This document shows, piece by piece, positions 27,330 through 35,604 of a stretch of DNA of 64,000 bases (position 1 is its first letter; each line of letters begins with the position of its first letter). The stretch is from Comamonadaceae bacterium UBA4962 (GTDB taxonomy: Bacteria > Pseudomonadota > Gammaproteobacteria > Burkholderiales > Burkholderiaceae_C): positions 55,223 through 119,222 of the forward strand of contig DHAE01000030.1 in the NCBI GenBank assembly GCA_002397315.1, given 5' to 3'. A program made the translations under genes and the position numbers. The notes below the pieces were generated by a model. It had not been told where the DNA came from, did no database searches, and saw only the letters and a list, made by a program, of their open reading frames with translations.

Positions 27330-28220
27330 TCAATCCATCTGCTCTGCAATCAGCGTCGCACCGGCTCCGCTTTCGAGCGTGACGACGCCGATCATTCCGT
27401 AGAGCTGTAATTGGAGCACGCTGCCCGCCGCCAGCGTGACGATGGTCTCGCCGTTGTAGCGGTTGGTGGACGTGCTGGGCGTTTCCATGAGCGCCGGGAA
27501 GGCCGCTCCGTTGATCAGCACCCGCGCACCCGCCAGCGTGGAAGCCGTAGTGCGGATCTGATACTTCACGCGATAGCGGCCCGTCGTGGGCACGACGAAA
27601 ACGTCGTTCGAGCCGTTCGCGGTGAAACCGCCACCCAGGTTCTGCGCCTGTCCCAGAGAAATGTTCGTGCCACCGAGCAGCACGGCAATGCTGGAACCCG
27701 AGGTGTTGTGCGCTGCCATCGACGCCATGCTGCCGCCGGCCGGGCCGGTGGCACCTGTCTCGCCCGCCGGGCCCGTGGCACCCGTGGCGCCGGTCGGGCC
27801 CGTGGCCCCGGCAAGCCCTTGGATGCCTTGGGGACCGGCCGGGCCGATGGCTCCTGCTGCGCCCGTCGTTCCTGCAGGGCCCATCGGCCCCGTAGCCCCG
27901 GTCGCACCCGCCAGGCCCGACGTGGCCGCGGGCGAACAGCCGCCCAGCCGTCCGGAGGCGCTGTCGAAGCAGGTCAGCTGGCCCTGCTGCGGCGCGGCCG
28001 GCAGCGCAGGCAGCAGCACCGCGCCATCGGTCTGCACGCGCAGGCGCTCTTCCGCCGTGCTGCTGCGCACGCTGAAACCGCCGCCCTGCGGCAGCGTGAT
28101 GCTGACGTCCGCCGCCCGCACGGAAGGCGCGCTGGAGAGAGCGGCCAGCACGACCGCGGACGCGGCCAGGGTGGACAGCCGGGAATGCTGTGGCCCGAAG
28201 GAAAAGAAAGTGGGGTACAT
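27330..28220 (-). CDS. Secreted collagen-like protein
   Basis: 296 residues. A signal peptide (SAVVLAALSSAPSVRA|ADVS) is followed by a domain of about 65 residues, then roughly 20 uninterrupted Gly-X-Y triplets (from GLAGATGATGPMGP to ETGATGPAG, about 103-166), then a C-terminal beta-rich domain resembling C1q/TNF-like trimerisation domains of bacterial collagen-like proteins. This predicts a secreted or surface trimer with a triple-helical stalk. The repeats are rich in ATG-P units. The role could be adhesion or a surface fibre; the sequence does not decide. Confidence 0.75.
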   Translation of the reverse strand: MYPTFFSFGPQHSRLSTLAASAVVLAALSSAPSVRAADVSITLPQGGGFSVRSSTAEERLRVQTDGAVLLPALPAAPQQGQLTCFDSASGRLGGCSPAATSGLAGATGATGPMGPAGTTGAAGAIGPAGPQGIQGLAGATGPTGATGATGPAGETGATGPAGGSMASMAAHNTSGSSIAVLLGGTNISLGQAQNLGGGFTANGSNDVFVVPTTGRYRVKYQIRTTASTLAGARVLINGAAFPALMETPSTSTNRYNGETIVTLAAGSVLQLQLYGMIGVVTLESGAGATLIAEQMD

Positions 28221-28555
28221 GGAGCAGGCCTTGTCGTCGTTTTTGGAATGTGCGGAATTTCTTCTCGCCCTGCCGGCCACGGAGCCCCCGATATGCACGG
28301 AAAACCCTCGCGGCAGAGCACAGAGGGCCGCTGTCGCCCGGGAAAAGGCCTGCGCTGGCGTGCTCAACGGGCGCCGTGCATGCTCTTTCCGCTCGTTCTC
28401 CCTCTGTCGTTCCAATTTAAAGGACACCGCTTCCATCGGCAACAGGGGCGGTCCCGGCCATGCCTGGCGGGAAACGCACGGATGAGGACCGCAACTCTTC
28501 CGTGCACAGCGGATACGGGGGCGCAATCCGCCCTGCTCTGTGATGAACGTTTTGC
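28221..28555. other. Intergenic region, no gene seen
   Basis: 335 bases between the collagen-like gene and the YkgJ gene, both on the minus strand. It contains no convincing frame or hairpin terminator; it presumably holds the promoter and leader of the collagen-like gene. A local AT-rich patch (CAATTTAAAGG near 28410-28422) stands out. Confidence 0.5.
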
Positions 28556-28984
28556 TCAGCGCTGCCGCGCACCGCCGGGCTGCCCCTGGATGGCCGAGCC
28601 GTAGGCACACCAGCCGGGGCGCGGGCTCTTCTTCTGCGGATGCAGCCGGCAGGTCTCCGGCCGCACGTCGTACACCGTGCAGCGCCGCGTGGCCGCGTCC
28701 AGAAAATGGCAATCCCCGCTCGCCCGCCGCGCCATCGTGAACACCACGTTCTTGTGGTTGAAATGGTCGATCAGGCGCGCCTTCTGCAGGCGCTTCGCGA
28801 TGTGCCGCGGCTCCTCGTGCTCCGCCTCGAACGCATCCACCAGCCCGAGCCGCACCAGATCGGACAACTGCACCTCGAGCGGCATCGTGCAGCAGTTGGC
28901 CGCGCAGGTGGTGCACAGGCCCGCGCGGTAGCGGGTCCAGGTGGCGGGGTTGTCGACATCGACGATGGCAATGGGGGAGCGCAT
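28556..28984 (-). CDS. YkgJ-family cysteine-cluster protein
   Basis: 142 residues with the CxxCxxxCC-type motif CTTCAANCC near residues 24-32, followed by GDCHFLDAATRRCTVYDVRPETCRLHP and a final WCAYG. The set of eight or more cysteines fits the YkgJ (UPF0153) family, thought to bind Zn or an Fe-S cluster; its biochemical role is unknown. The start is the ATG giving MRSPIAIVDV. Confidence 0.8.
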   Translation of the reverse strand: MRSPIAIVDVDNPATWTRYRAGLCTTCAANCCTMPLEVQLSDLVRLGLVDAFEAEHEEPRHIAKRLQKARLIDHFNHKNVVFTMARRASGDCHFLDAATRRCTVYDVRPETCRLHPQKKSPRPGWCAYGSAIQGQPGGARQR

Positions 28985-29200
28985 GGGTGGGCGATTGTGC
29001 CCGTCGCCGTGCGGGTGCGGCTGGTCGGCGATTTCCGGGCGTATTGGGGCATATTGCCAGCCAGCCAGACCGCTTGCCTCGACCGGCTCCCCCAAGCGCG
29101 CTTGACCTACGCCGCACCCGGCCACGCCTGTGCACCATGAAGTGTCAGTGAATGCACCCCTGCATGTCACTTCACTTCCCACCTATTCGAGGAGCACAGC

Positions 29201-29692
29201 ATGACCCACCCGATCCAAGGCCACAGCACCACCGAATCCGTGGCCGACGCGGCCAAGGCACATCCCATCGGTACCGGCGTCGGTGCCGCCGGGGGTGCCG
29301 TGACCGGCGCAGCCGCAGGCTCCATCGGCGGGCCGGTCGGCACGGCCGTGGGCGCGGTGGTCGGCGCCGTCGTCGGCGGCCTGGCCGGCAACGGTGCGGC
29401 CGAGGCCGTCAACCCCGCCACCGAAGACGCCTACTGGCGCGACGCCCACGCCCGCGAGCCCTACTACACGGACGCGTACAACTATGACGACTATGCGCCG
29501 GCCTACCGCTCCGGCTACCAGAACGTCATCGACGGCGGCCGCGACTGGAACCAAGCCCGCACCGACCTGGAGCGCCGCTGGGACACCGACCACCGCGCAT
29601 CGAGCCGCCTGAACTGGAAGGACGCCGAACCCGCCGCCAAGGCCGCGTGGGAGCGTGCCGACCGGATCTGGAAGCAGACGAAGCAGGAATGA
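29201..29692 (+). CDS. Glycine-zipper protein with C-terminal charged domain, unknown
   Basis: 163 residues: a 30-45 residue glycine zipper (GTGVGAAGGAVTGAAAGSIGG... to VVGGLAGNGAAEAV) able to form a membrane hairpin, then an aromatic, acidic segment (YWRDAHAREPYYTDAYNYDDYAPAYRSG) and a helix with WERADRIWKQ. Similar proteins of unknown function are common in Burkholderiales. GAGGAG stands ahead of the ATG. It is the last core-like gene before the restriction island. Confidence 0.7.
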   Translation: MTHPIQGHSTTESVADAAKAHPIGTGVGAAGGAVTGAAAGSIGGPVGTAVGAVVGAVVGGLAGNGAAEAVNPATEDAYWRDAHAREPYYTDAYNYDDYAPAYRSGYQNVIDGGRDWNQARTDLERRWDTDHRASSRLNWKDAEPAAKAAWERADRIWKQTKQE

Positions 29693-29989
29693 TCTTGGGC
29701 GCTCGCGGGGCCGTTGCGAGAGTCATCGGCCACGCGCGAACGTTCTTCGGGAAAGTGACTGCCCAGCTGCGCTTGCAGTGGGCGTCATGCATAAAAGGAT
29801 AAGAACCTTGGGATTACACAAAGGTTGGTGCGGCAAACTGAATTCGCAAGCGTCCCGCCGGCAGACTTTCTTTGGACGAGCGCCGGTTTCAGGCGGGCCG
29901 TCACAGATGCGGTAGCAGGTTCCTCTCGGATAATGATCCTTCATGCCCTGGATAGGTGAGGCCAGGGTTGGAGGAACGGGCGAGGAGCC

Positions 29990-32491
29990 ATGGACAAGAA
30001 AAACTGGAGCGAAACCGACGTTTGCGAGAAGCGCATCAGTCCGGCCATTGCCAACGCGGGCTGGGATCTGATCGCTCAGGTGCTGCGCGAGTACACGTTG
30101 CGCGCCGGACGGGTGATGGTGCGCGGAAATACAGCGTTTCGCGACAAGAACAGCATCCTGCGTGCGGACTATGTTCTGTTCCACAAGCCCAATGTCCCGC
30201 TGGCAGTAGTCGAAGCCAAGGATTCCCGTCACGCGGTGGGGGCTGGCATGCCACAGGCCATCCAGTATGCAGAATTGCTTGGGGTTCCTTTCAGCTTTGC
30301 GAGCAATGGCGAGGGCTTCGTCTTCCGCGATGCCACGCTCTCGGATGGCGTGCTGGAGCGAAACCTCACGCTCACCGAGTTTCCTTCCCCCAGCGAACTA
30401 TGGGCCAAGTATTGCGCCTGGAAGGGCTGGCCGCCGGAGGTGCAACAGATCGCCAGCACCGACTACGCGCCCAGCAAGACACCGCGCTACTACCAGCTTC
30501 TGGCCATCAATCGCACGGTAGAGGCCATCGCGGAGGGGCGAAAAAGGGTGTTGCTTGTCATGGCCACCGGGACGGGCAAGACCTACACCGCCTTTCAGAT
30601 CATTCACCGGCTGTGGAAGTCTCCGTGGCTGGCTGGTAAAGCGGCAGGGCAGAAGCGCATCCTGTTTCTGGCAGACCGGAACATCCTCATCGACCAGACC
30701 ATGGTCAATGACTTCCGGCCGTTCAAGGGAGCCATGGCCAAACTCAGCCCGCATGCCAAAGGCGTGGAACGCGTCGATGCTGCGGGCCAACCAGTGGTGG
30801 ACGGCATCGTCACTGCGGTGAGCAAAAGCACCAAGCAGGTAGACAAAAGCTACGAAATCTATCTCTCGCTCTACCAGGCCGTGACCGGTTCGGACGAAGA
30901 GCGCAACATCTACAAGCAGTTCAGCCCGGACTTCTTCGATCTCATCGTCGTGGACGAGTGCCACCGCGGCAGTGCTGCGGAGGACTCGGCCTGGCGCGAC
31001 ATCCTTACCTACTTTTCCAGCGCCGCGCAGATTGGCCTGACGGCCACTCCGAAAGAAACGGAAGATGTCTCCAATATCGATTATTTTGGCGAGCCGCTCT
31101 ATACCTACAGCCTTCGCCAGGGGATCGAGGACGGCTACCTCGCTCCATACAAAGTCGTTCGCGTGGATCTTGATCGGGACACCTTCGGCTGGCGGCCCAC
31201 GGAGGGTATGCGCGACAAGTTCGGCCACCTGATCGAAGACCGCATCTACACCGGTGCGGACATGAACCGAAAGCTCGTGCTGGAGCAGCGCGATGCAGTC
31301 GTGGCCCGAAAGATCACGGAGTACCTGAAAGCCACGGACCGTTACGCGAAGACCATCGTGTTCTGCGAAGACATCGAACACGCGGCCCGCATGCGGCAGG
31401 CATTGAGCAACGTCAATGCCGACATTTGCTCTTCCCAGCCGAAATACGTGGTGCAGATCACGGGTGACAATGCCGAGGGCAAACGCGAGCTGGACAACTT
31501 CATCGATCCGGAAAAAACCTTTCCCGTGATTGCCACCACGTCCAGGCTCATGAGCACGGGTGTGGACGCGCAGACATGCAAGGTGATCGTGCTCGATCAG
31601 ACCATCCGGTCCATGACGCTCTTCAAGCAGATCATTGGCCGAGGAACGCGTTTGCGGGAAGACCTGGACAAGAGCTGGTTCACCATTCTCGACTTCAAGC
31701 GAGCCACGGAACTGTTCGCGGACGAGCAATTCGATGGTGACCCAGTGCAGGTGTACGAACCGGGGCCTGATGAGCCATTGGCACCTCCGTTTGCAGACCC
31801 CCCAGCTCCGCCTGATGCAACCACTCCCGGCTGGCCGTCGCCTGGTTCCGACCCTGACCAGGGAGGTACGGGCACATCGGACGAACCCCGGAAGTACACG
31901 GTGGGCCACGCTGTGACCGTGGTGGTGGCCCGAGAGCGTGTGCAATACCTCAACGCCCAGGGCAAACTGGTGACGGAGAGCTTGCGCGACTACACGCGCA
32001 TCAACCTGCGCAAACAGTATGAATCGCTGGACCAGTTCCTGCAGACATGGCACCAGGCCGACCGCAAAGCTGCACTGCTGTCCGAGCTGGAGGCACAAGG
32101 CGTGCTGATAGATGCGCTGGCCGCCGAGGTGGGTAAGGAACTCGATCCTTTCGACCTGCTGCTGCATGTGGCCTACGATCAGCCTCCGCTGACCCGCCGC
32201 GAGCGCGCGCAGCGCGTGAAGAAGCGCAACGTTTTCACGCAGTACGGTCCCACGGCCCGCAAGGTTCTGGACGCGCTGCTCGACAAATATGCCGACGAAG
32301 GTGTCTCCACCATCGAAAGCAATGAGGTGTTCAAGCTTCAGCCGTTTGCCGGCCTGGGCAGCCCAGTGGAACTGGTGCGAAGCTTCGGCGGCCGCCCACA
32401 GTACCTTCATGCGCTCGCCGCGCTGGAGCGTGAGCTGTATTTCCCCACCACGTCAACCGGCAGCACTGCTGGAGAAGGCGCACCATCATGA
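29990..32491 (+). CDS. hsdR: Type I restriction enzyme subunit R (EcoEI-like)
   Basis: 833 residues. The N-terminal nuclease domain carries the PD-(D/E)xK pattern (ADYVLFHKPNVPLAVVEAKD). The translocase has Walker A MATGTGKTYTA near residue 190, the DEAD-like VVDECHRG near 320, LTATPKETEDV, and the late motif QIIGRGTRLREDL. A Pro-rich linker (about 590-625) leads to the C-terminal assembly domain. It translocates DNA and cleaves at unmodified sites as part of an R2M2S complex. GAGGAG precedes the ATG. First gene of a seven-gene unit; its stop overlaps the next start by four bases. Confidence 0.93.
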   Translation: MDKKNWSETDVCEKRISPAIANAGWDLIAQVLREYTLRAGRVMVRGNTAFRDKNSILRADYVLFHKPNVPLAVVEAKDSRHAVGAGMPQAIQYAELLGVPFSFASNGEGFVFRDATLSDGVLERNLTLTEFPSPSELWAKYCAWKGWPPEVQQIASTDYAPSKTPRYYQLLAINRTVEAIAEGRKRVLLVMATGTGKTYTAFQIIHRLWKSPWLAGKAAGQKRILFLADRNILIDQTMVNDFRPFKGAMAKLSPHAKGVERVDAAGQPVVDGIVTAVSKSTKQVDKSYEIYLSLYQAVTGSDEERNIYKQFSPDFFDLIVVDECHRGSAAEDSAWRDILTYFSSAAQIGLTATPKETEDVSNIDYFGEPLYTYSLRQGIEDGYLAPYKVVRVDLDRDTFGWRPTEGMRDKFGHLIEDRIYTGADMNRKLVLEQRDAVVARKITEYLKATDRYAKTIVFCEDIEHAARMRQALSNVNADICSSQPKYVVQITGDNAEGKRELDNFIDPEKTFPVIATTSRLMSTGVDAQTCKVIVLDQTIRSMTLFKQIIGRGTRLREDLDKSWFTILDFKRATELFADEQFDGDPVQVYEPGPDEPLAPPFADPPAPPDATTPGWPSPGSDPDQGGTGTSDEPRKYTVGHAVTVVVARERVQYLNAQGKLVTESLRDYTRINLRKQYESLDQFLQTWHQADRKAALLSELEAQGVLIDALAAEVGKELDPFDLLLHVAYDQPPLTRRERAQRVKKRNVFTQYGPTARKVLDALLDKYADEGVSTIESNEVFKLQPFAGLGSPVELVRSFGGRPQYLHALAALERELYFPTTSTGSTAGEGAPS

Positions 32492-32973
32492 AAGACCTGC
32501 TGAACAAAGCCAAGACCAAGGCGGTCCAGGTAGCCCAAGACCTTCGACCCGAGCCTGCCGACGTCAAACGCACCACGGACGCGGCTGTGGACACCGCCAC
32601 CAAAGTGGTGACAGAAATAGCCCGGTTGGGCAAAGATGCCCTGAAAACCGACATGGCCCGCGATGCGGCAGCAGGCGCTGCCGTGGGGGCCGTGGTGGCC
32701 ATACCGGTGCCGTTGATCGGGCCGGTGGCGGGTGCCGTCATCGGGGCGGGGTTGGGTGTCTACAAGAACATCACACGCGGCAGCAGCAAGAGCCCGGACC
32801 CGGTCATCTTGCCCATGCCCCACGAATTCCCCGATGCGGTCAGCATCCCCAAGCTTGAAAAGCTGGACGTGGACAGGTACGAAGAGCTGAACAAACTGCA
32901 CGACCTCAAGACCAAAGGCGTGCTGACCGACGAAGAGTTTGCTGTAGAGAAAAAGAAGATCCTGGATCGATAA
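32488..32973 (+). CDS. Glycine-zipper and SHOCT-domain protein embedded in the hsd operon
   Basis: 161 residues: an amphipathic N-terminal helix (KDLLNKAKTKAVQVAQDL), a glycine-zipper hydrophobic hairpin at about 60-95 (AAAGAAVGAVVAIPVPLIGP, then VAGAVIGAGLGVY), and a C-terminal SHOCT-like helix pair (YEELNKLHDLKTKGVLTDEEFAVEKKKILDR). It overlaps hsdR by ATGA and ends six bases before hsdM, so it is translated with the restriction genes. No catalytic residue is visible. It could be a membrane-acting or assembly accessory factor of the defence unit; this is inference. Confidence 0.8.
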   Translation: MKDLLNKAKTKAVQVAQDLRPEPADVKRTTDAAVDTATKVVTEIARLGKDALKTDMARDAAAGAAVGAVVAIPVPLIGPVAGAVIGAGLGVYKNITRGSSKSPDPVILPMPHEFPDAVSIPKLEKLDVDRYEELNKLHDLKTKGVLTDEEFAVEKKKILDR

Positions 32974-32979
32974 CCGCGC

Positions 32980-34458
32980 ATGTCCAACCTGTCCCCTGTC
33001 ATCAAATCCATCCAAGACATCATGCGCCAGGACTCTGGCGTTGACGGCGATGCACAGCGCATCAGCCAGCTGACCTGGCTGCTGTTCCTCAAAGTTTTCG
33101 ACGCGCTCGAAGAAGAGCTTGAAACCACCCGCGATCATTACCAGAGCCCCATCCCCGAGCACCTTCGTTGGCGCGCCTGGGCTGCGAATCCGGAAGGCAT
33201 GACCGGCGAGGCCCTGCTGGATTTTGTCGACAAGCAACTCTTCCCGGCCCTCAAGGGCCTGAATGCCGATCCCGTGCGCAACCCGCGCGGCTACGTGGTG
33301 CGCGGCGTGTTCGAAGACGCCTACAACTACATGAAGAGCGGCCACCTTCTGCGCCAGGTGGTCAACAAGCTGAACGCCATCGACTTCAACCGGCAGGCCG
33401 AACGCCACCAGTTCAACGACCTGTACGAAAAGATCCTGCGCGACCTGCAGAGCGCCGGCAACGCGGGCGAGTTCTACACGCCCCGCGCCGTCACCCAGTT
33501 CATGGTGGACATGACCAACCCCCAACTGGGCGAAAGCGTCATGGACCCGGCCACCGGTACCGGCGGCTTCCTGGTCTGCGCCATCGAGCACCTGCGCAAA
33601 CAGGTGCGCAATGCCGACCAAGAAGCGGTGCTGCAAAACAGCATTCGTGGCGTAGAGAAAAAGCAGCTGCCGCACATGCTGTGCGTCACCAACCTGCTGC
33701 TGCACGGCATCGAAGTACCCAGCCAGATCGTGCACGACAACACCCTGGCCCGCCCGCTGCGCGACTACACGGCGGCAGACCGCGTCAACGTCATCCTTAC
33801 CAACCCGCCCTTCGGCGGCATCGAAGAGCCCGGCATCGAGGCCGGCTTCCCCGCCGACGTGCGCACCAAGGAGACGGCCGATCTTTTCCTCGTGCTCATC
33901 CAGCACCTGCTCAAGCCCCATGGCCGCGCCGCCGTGGTGCTGCCCGACGGCTTCCTGTTCGGTGAAGGCGTGAAGGCCCGCATCAAGGAACAACTGCTGC
34001 AGCAATGCAACCTGCACACCATCGTGCGCCTGCCCAATGGCGTGTTCGCTCCCTATACCGGCATCAAGACCAACCTGCTGTTCTTCACCAAGGGCCAGCC
34101 GACGCAGCACATCTGGTACTACGAGCACCCCTACCCGCCGGGCGCGAAGAACTACAACAAGACCAAGCCCATCCGCATCGACGAGTTCGACGCCGAGAAA
34201 GCCTGGTGGGGCACCGAAGCCGATGGCTTTGCCGCCCGCGTGGAAAACGAACGGGCTTGGAAGGTCAGCATCGACCAGATCAAGGCCGCAGGCTACAACC
34301 TGGACCAGAAAAACCCCCACGTTGGCGAGCAGCAAAGCCACGACCCCGACGTACTGCTGGCCGACTATGCCCGTCTGCAGGCCGAGGCCCAGGCCCTGCG
34401 CGATGAGTTGAAGGGCATCCTGGCGCAGTCCCTGTCCGCCAAAGCTGCCAGCGTCTGA
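32980..34458 (+). CDS. hsdM: Type I DNA methyltransferase subunit M
   Basis: 492 residues. The N-terminal helical domain (LSPVIKSIQDIMRQDSG to FLKVFDALEEELE) is followed by the methylase core, with the AdoMet motif MDPATGTGGFL near residue 188 and the catalytic TNPPFGG near residue 274, typical of N6-adenine methylation. The C-terminus has a coiled segment (YARLQAEAQALRDELKGIL) that contacts HsdS. It modifies host sites and is needed for restriction. Confidence 0.95.
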   Translation: MSNLSPVIKSIQDIMRQDSGVDGDAQRISQLTWLLFLKVFDALEEELETTRDHYQSPIPEHLRWRAWAANPEGMTGEALLDFVDKQLFPALKGLNADPVRNPRGYVVRGVFEDAYNYMKSGHLLRQVVNKLNAIDFNRQAERHQFNDLYEKILRDLQSAGNAGEFYTPRAVTQFMVDMTNPQLGESVMDPATGTGGFLVCAIEHLRKQVRNADQEAVLQNSIRGVEKKQLPHMLCVTNLLLHGIEVPSQIVHDNTLARPLRDYTAADRVNVILTNPPFGGIEEPGIEAGFPADVRTKETADLFLVLIQHLLKPHGRAAVVLPDGFLFGEGVKARIKEQLLQQCNLHTIVRLPNGVFAPYTGIKTNLLFFTKGQPTQHIWYYEHPYPPGAKNYNKTKPIRIDEFDAEKAWWGTEADGFAARVENERAWKVSIDQIKAAGYNLDQKNPHVGEQQSHDPDVLLADYARLQAEAQALRDELKGILAQSLSAKAASV

Positions 34459-34527
34459 TGATCAGAAACGCGTTCTGCAAGGACTTCGCCGGCAGCGCCA
34501 AGGTGTAGGGTTTTAGTCGCTGGAGGG

Positions 34528-34573
34528 CATAATGTGTTTTCTTATAGAAAACAATCGTTTCTCATTTGAAAAC
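34528..34573 (+). promoter_or_regulatory. Internal promoter and operator of the NTase-HEPN pair
   Basis: A -10-like CATAAT (34528-34533) is followed by a perfect inverted repeat GTTTTC-TTATA-GAAAAC (34536-34552). A related imperfect repeat GTTTC...GAAAAC (34557-34573) covers the TTG start. The centres are about 21 bases apart, two helical turns, as expected for a dimeric autorepressor. The downstream protein begins with a winged helix. Confidence 0.5.
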
Positions 34574-35153
34574 ACAACTTGCGCTTGCTGATCTGCTGTT
34601 CCCCAACCAGTACCGGCGCAAAGTGCTGGCGCTGCTGCTGATGCAGCCCGATCAGAAAATGCACCTGCGCGAACTGGCCCGCCAGACGCAAGCCGCCCCC
34701 GGCACCCTGAAAAAAGAACTGGACGCGCTGTGCCATGTCGGCCTGCTCACCAGTGAGCGCGTGGGCAACCAAGTGCAGTTTCAGGCCAACACGGGCCACC
34801 CTGTCTTTGCCGAACTGCAGGCCCTCATCCGCAAGACGACCGGCCTGGCCGACGTGCTGCGCCGGGCCCTGGAGCCGCTGGGCGATCAGGTGACGCTGGC
34901 CTTTGTCTTCGGCTCCATGGCCAGCGGCAGCGCCCACGCTGGCAGCGATGTGGATTTGCTGGTGGTGGGCAGCGCCAGCTTCGCCCAGGTGGTGGAAGCC
35001 ACCTATGCCGCCCAGGCCCAGCTGGGCCGCGAGATCAACCCCAAGGTCATGACCCCCGCCGAGTGGGCACGCCAGCGCGCCGAAGGGCACCCCTTCGTGC
35101 ACGAACTGCTGGCCAAGCCCCGCATCGTGCTGACAGGAAACCTCGATGCCTGA
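34566..35153 (+). CDS. Winged-helix nucleotidyltransferase (MNT-type) protein
   Basis: 195 residues, starting at a TTG. An N-terminal winged helix (YRRKVLALLLMQPDQKMHLRELARQTQAAPGTLKKEL) is fused to a minimal nucleotidyltransferase domain with FGSMASGSAHAGSDVDLLVVG, containing the GS motif and the paired catalytic aspartates. It overlaps the HEPN gene by eight bases. MNT proteins act as antitoxins that modify a HEPN partner with nucleotides, and the winged helix suggests autoregulation. It sits between hsdM and hsdS. The TTG is chosen because the helix-turn-helix needs the residues after it. Confidence 0.8.
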   Translation: MKTQLALADLLFPNQYRRKVLALLLMQPDQKMHLRELARQTQAAPGTLKKELDALCHVGLLTSERVGNQVQFQANTGHPVFAELQALIRKTTGLADVLRRALEPLGDQVTLAFVFGSMASGSAHAGSDVDLLVVGSASFAQVVEATYAAQAQLGREINPKVMTPAEWARQRAEGHPFVHELLAKPRIVLTGNLDA

Positions 35154-35604
35154 AGACGAACTGAACAACATGGCCCGCATCGGCATGCTCGACAAAGTGC
35201 CGTTCTCTGCCGCACTGTTGCAAAAAATGCTGGCCACCGCCCAGACCCGCCTGCAAGACGCACAGCGCACCGACAACAGTGCCGAGACCCGCTTCGACTG
35301 CGCCTACACAGCCATCCGCGCCGTGGCCGACGCCGCCCTGCACGCCCAAGGCTGGCGCACCTCCACCAGCAAGCCCGGCCACCACCAAACCACCATCGGC
35401 TGTCTGGTGCATACCCTGGGCGTCAACCCCGCCACCGTCCGCGTGCTGGACGCCTTGCGCAAACAGCGCAATCTGAGCGACTACGACGGCGAGCTGGTCA
35501 CCGAGCAAGCCCTGCACGAATGCCTGCAACAAGCCCAGGCCCTCAGCCAGCTCGCGCAGCAGAAGCTGGCTCCTTTGGTGAACAAGAAAGCCTCTGGCAA
35601 GTGA
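35146..35604 (+). CDS. HEPN-like protein
   Basis: 152 residues, all-helical, with ETRFDCAYTAIRAVADAALHAQGWR and a HEPN-type segment LRKQRNLSDYDGELV near residue 105. The usual RNase RxxxxH is replaced by RN...DY, a variant seen in many HEPN proteins paired with nucleotidyltransferases. Overlaps on both sides (eight bases upstream, GTGA downstream) indicate coupled translation. It could be the toxin of a HEPN/MNT pair or a catalytically silent partner. Confidence 0.75.
   Translation: MPEDELNNMARIGMLDKVPFSAALLQKMLATAQTRLQDAQRTDNSAETRFDCAYTAIRAVADAALHAQGWRTSTSKPGHHQTTIGCLVHTLGVNPATVRVLDALRKQRNLSDYDGELVTEQALHECLQQAQALSQLAQQKLAPLVNKKASGK

Noticed and set aside
29693..29989. Possible tRNA or attachment site left of the restriction island
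   Set aside because: No cloverleaf or CCA-like end could be folded, and no direct repeat matching the right flank was seen. Only a GATAAT-type promoter candidate near 29930 was noted.
31735..31910. Possible frameshift in hsdR, because the linker is Pro-rich and unlike its surroundings
   Set aside because: The reading frame is continuous and the C-terminal domain is conserved. A Pro-rich linker at this place is common in EcoEI-type HsdR.
34542..35276. Minus-strand frame opposite the nucleotidyltransferase gene
   Set aside because: Shadow of the NTase-HEPN pair, which has motifs, overlaps and operator sites on the plus strand.
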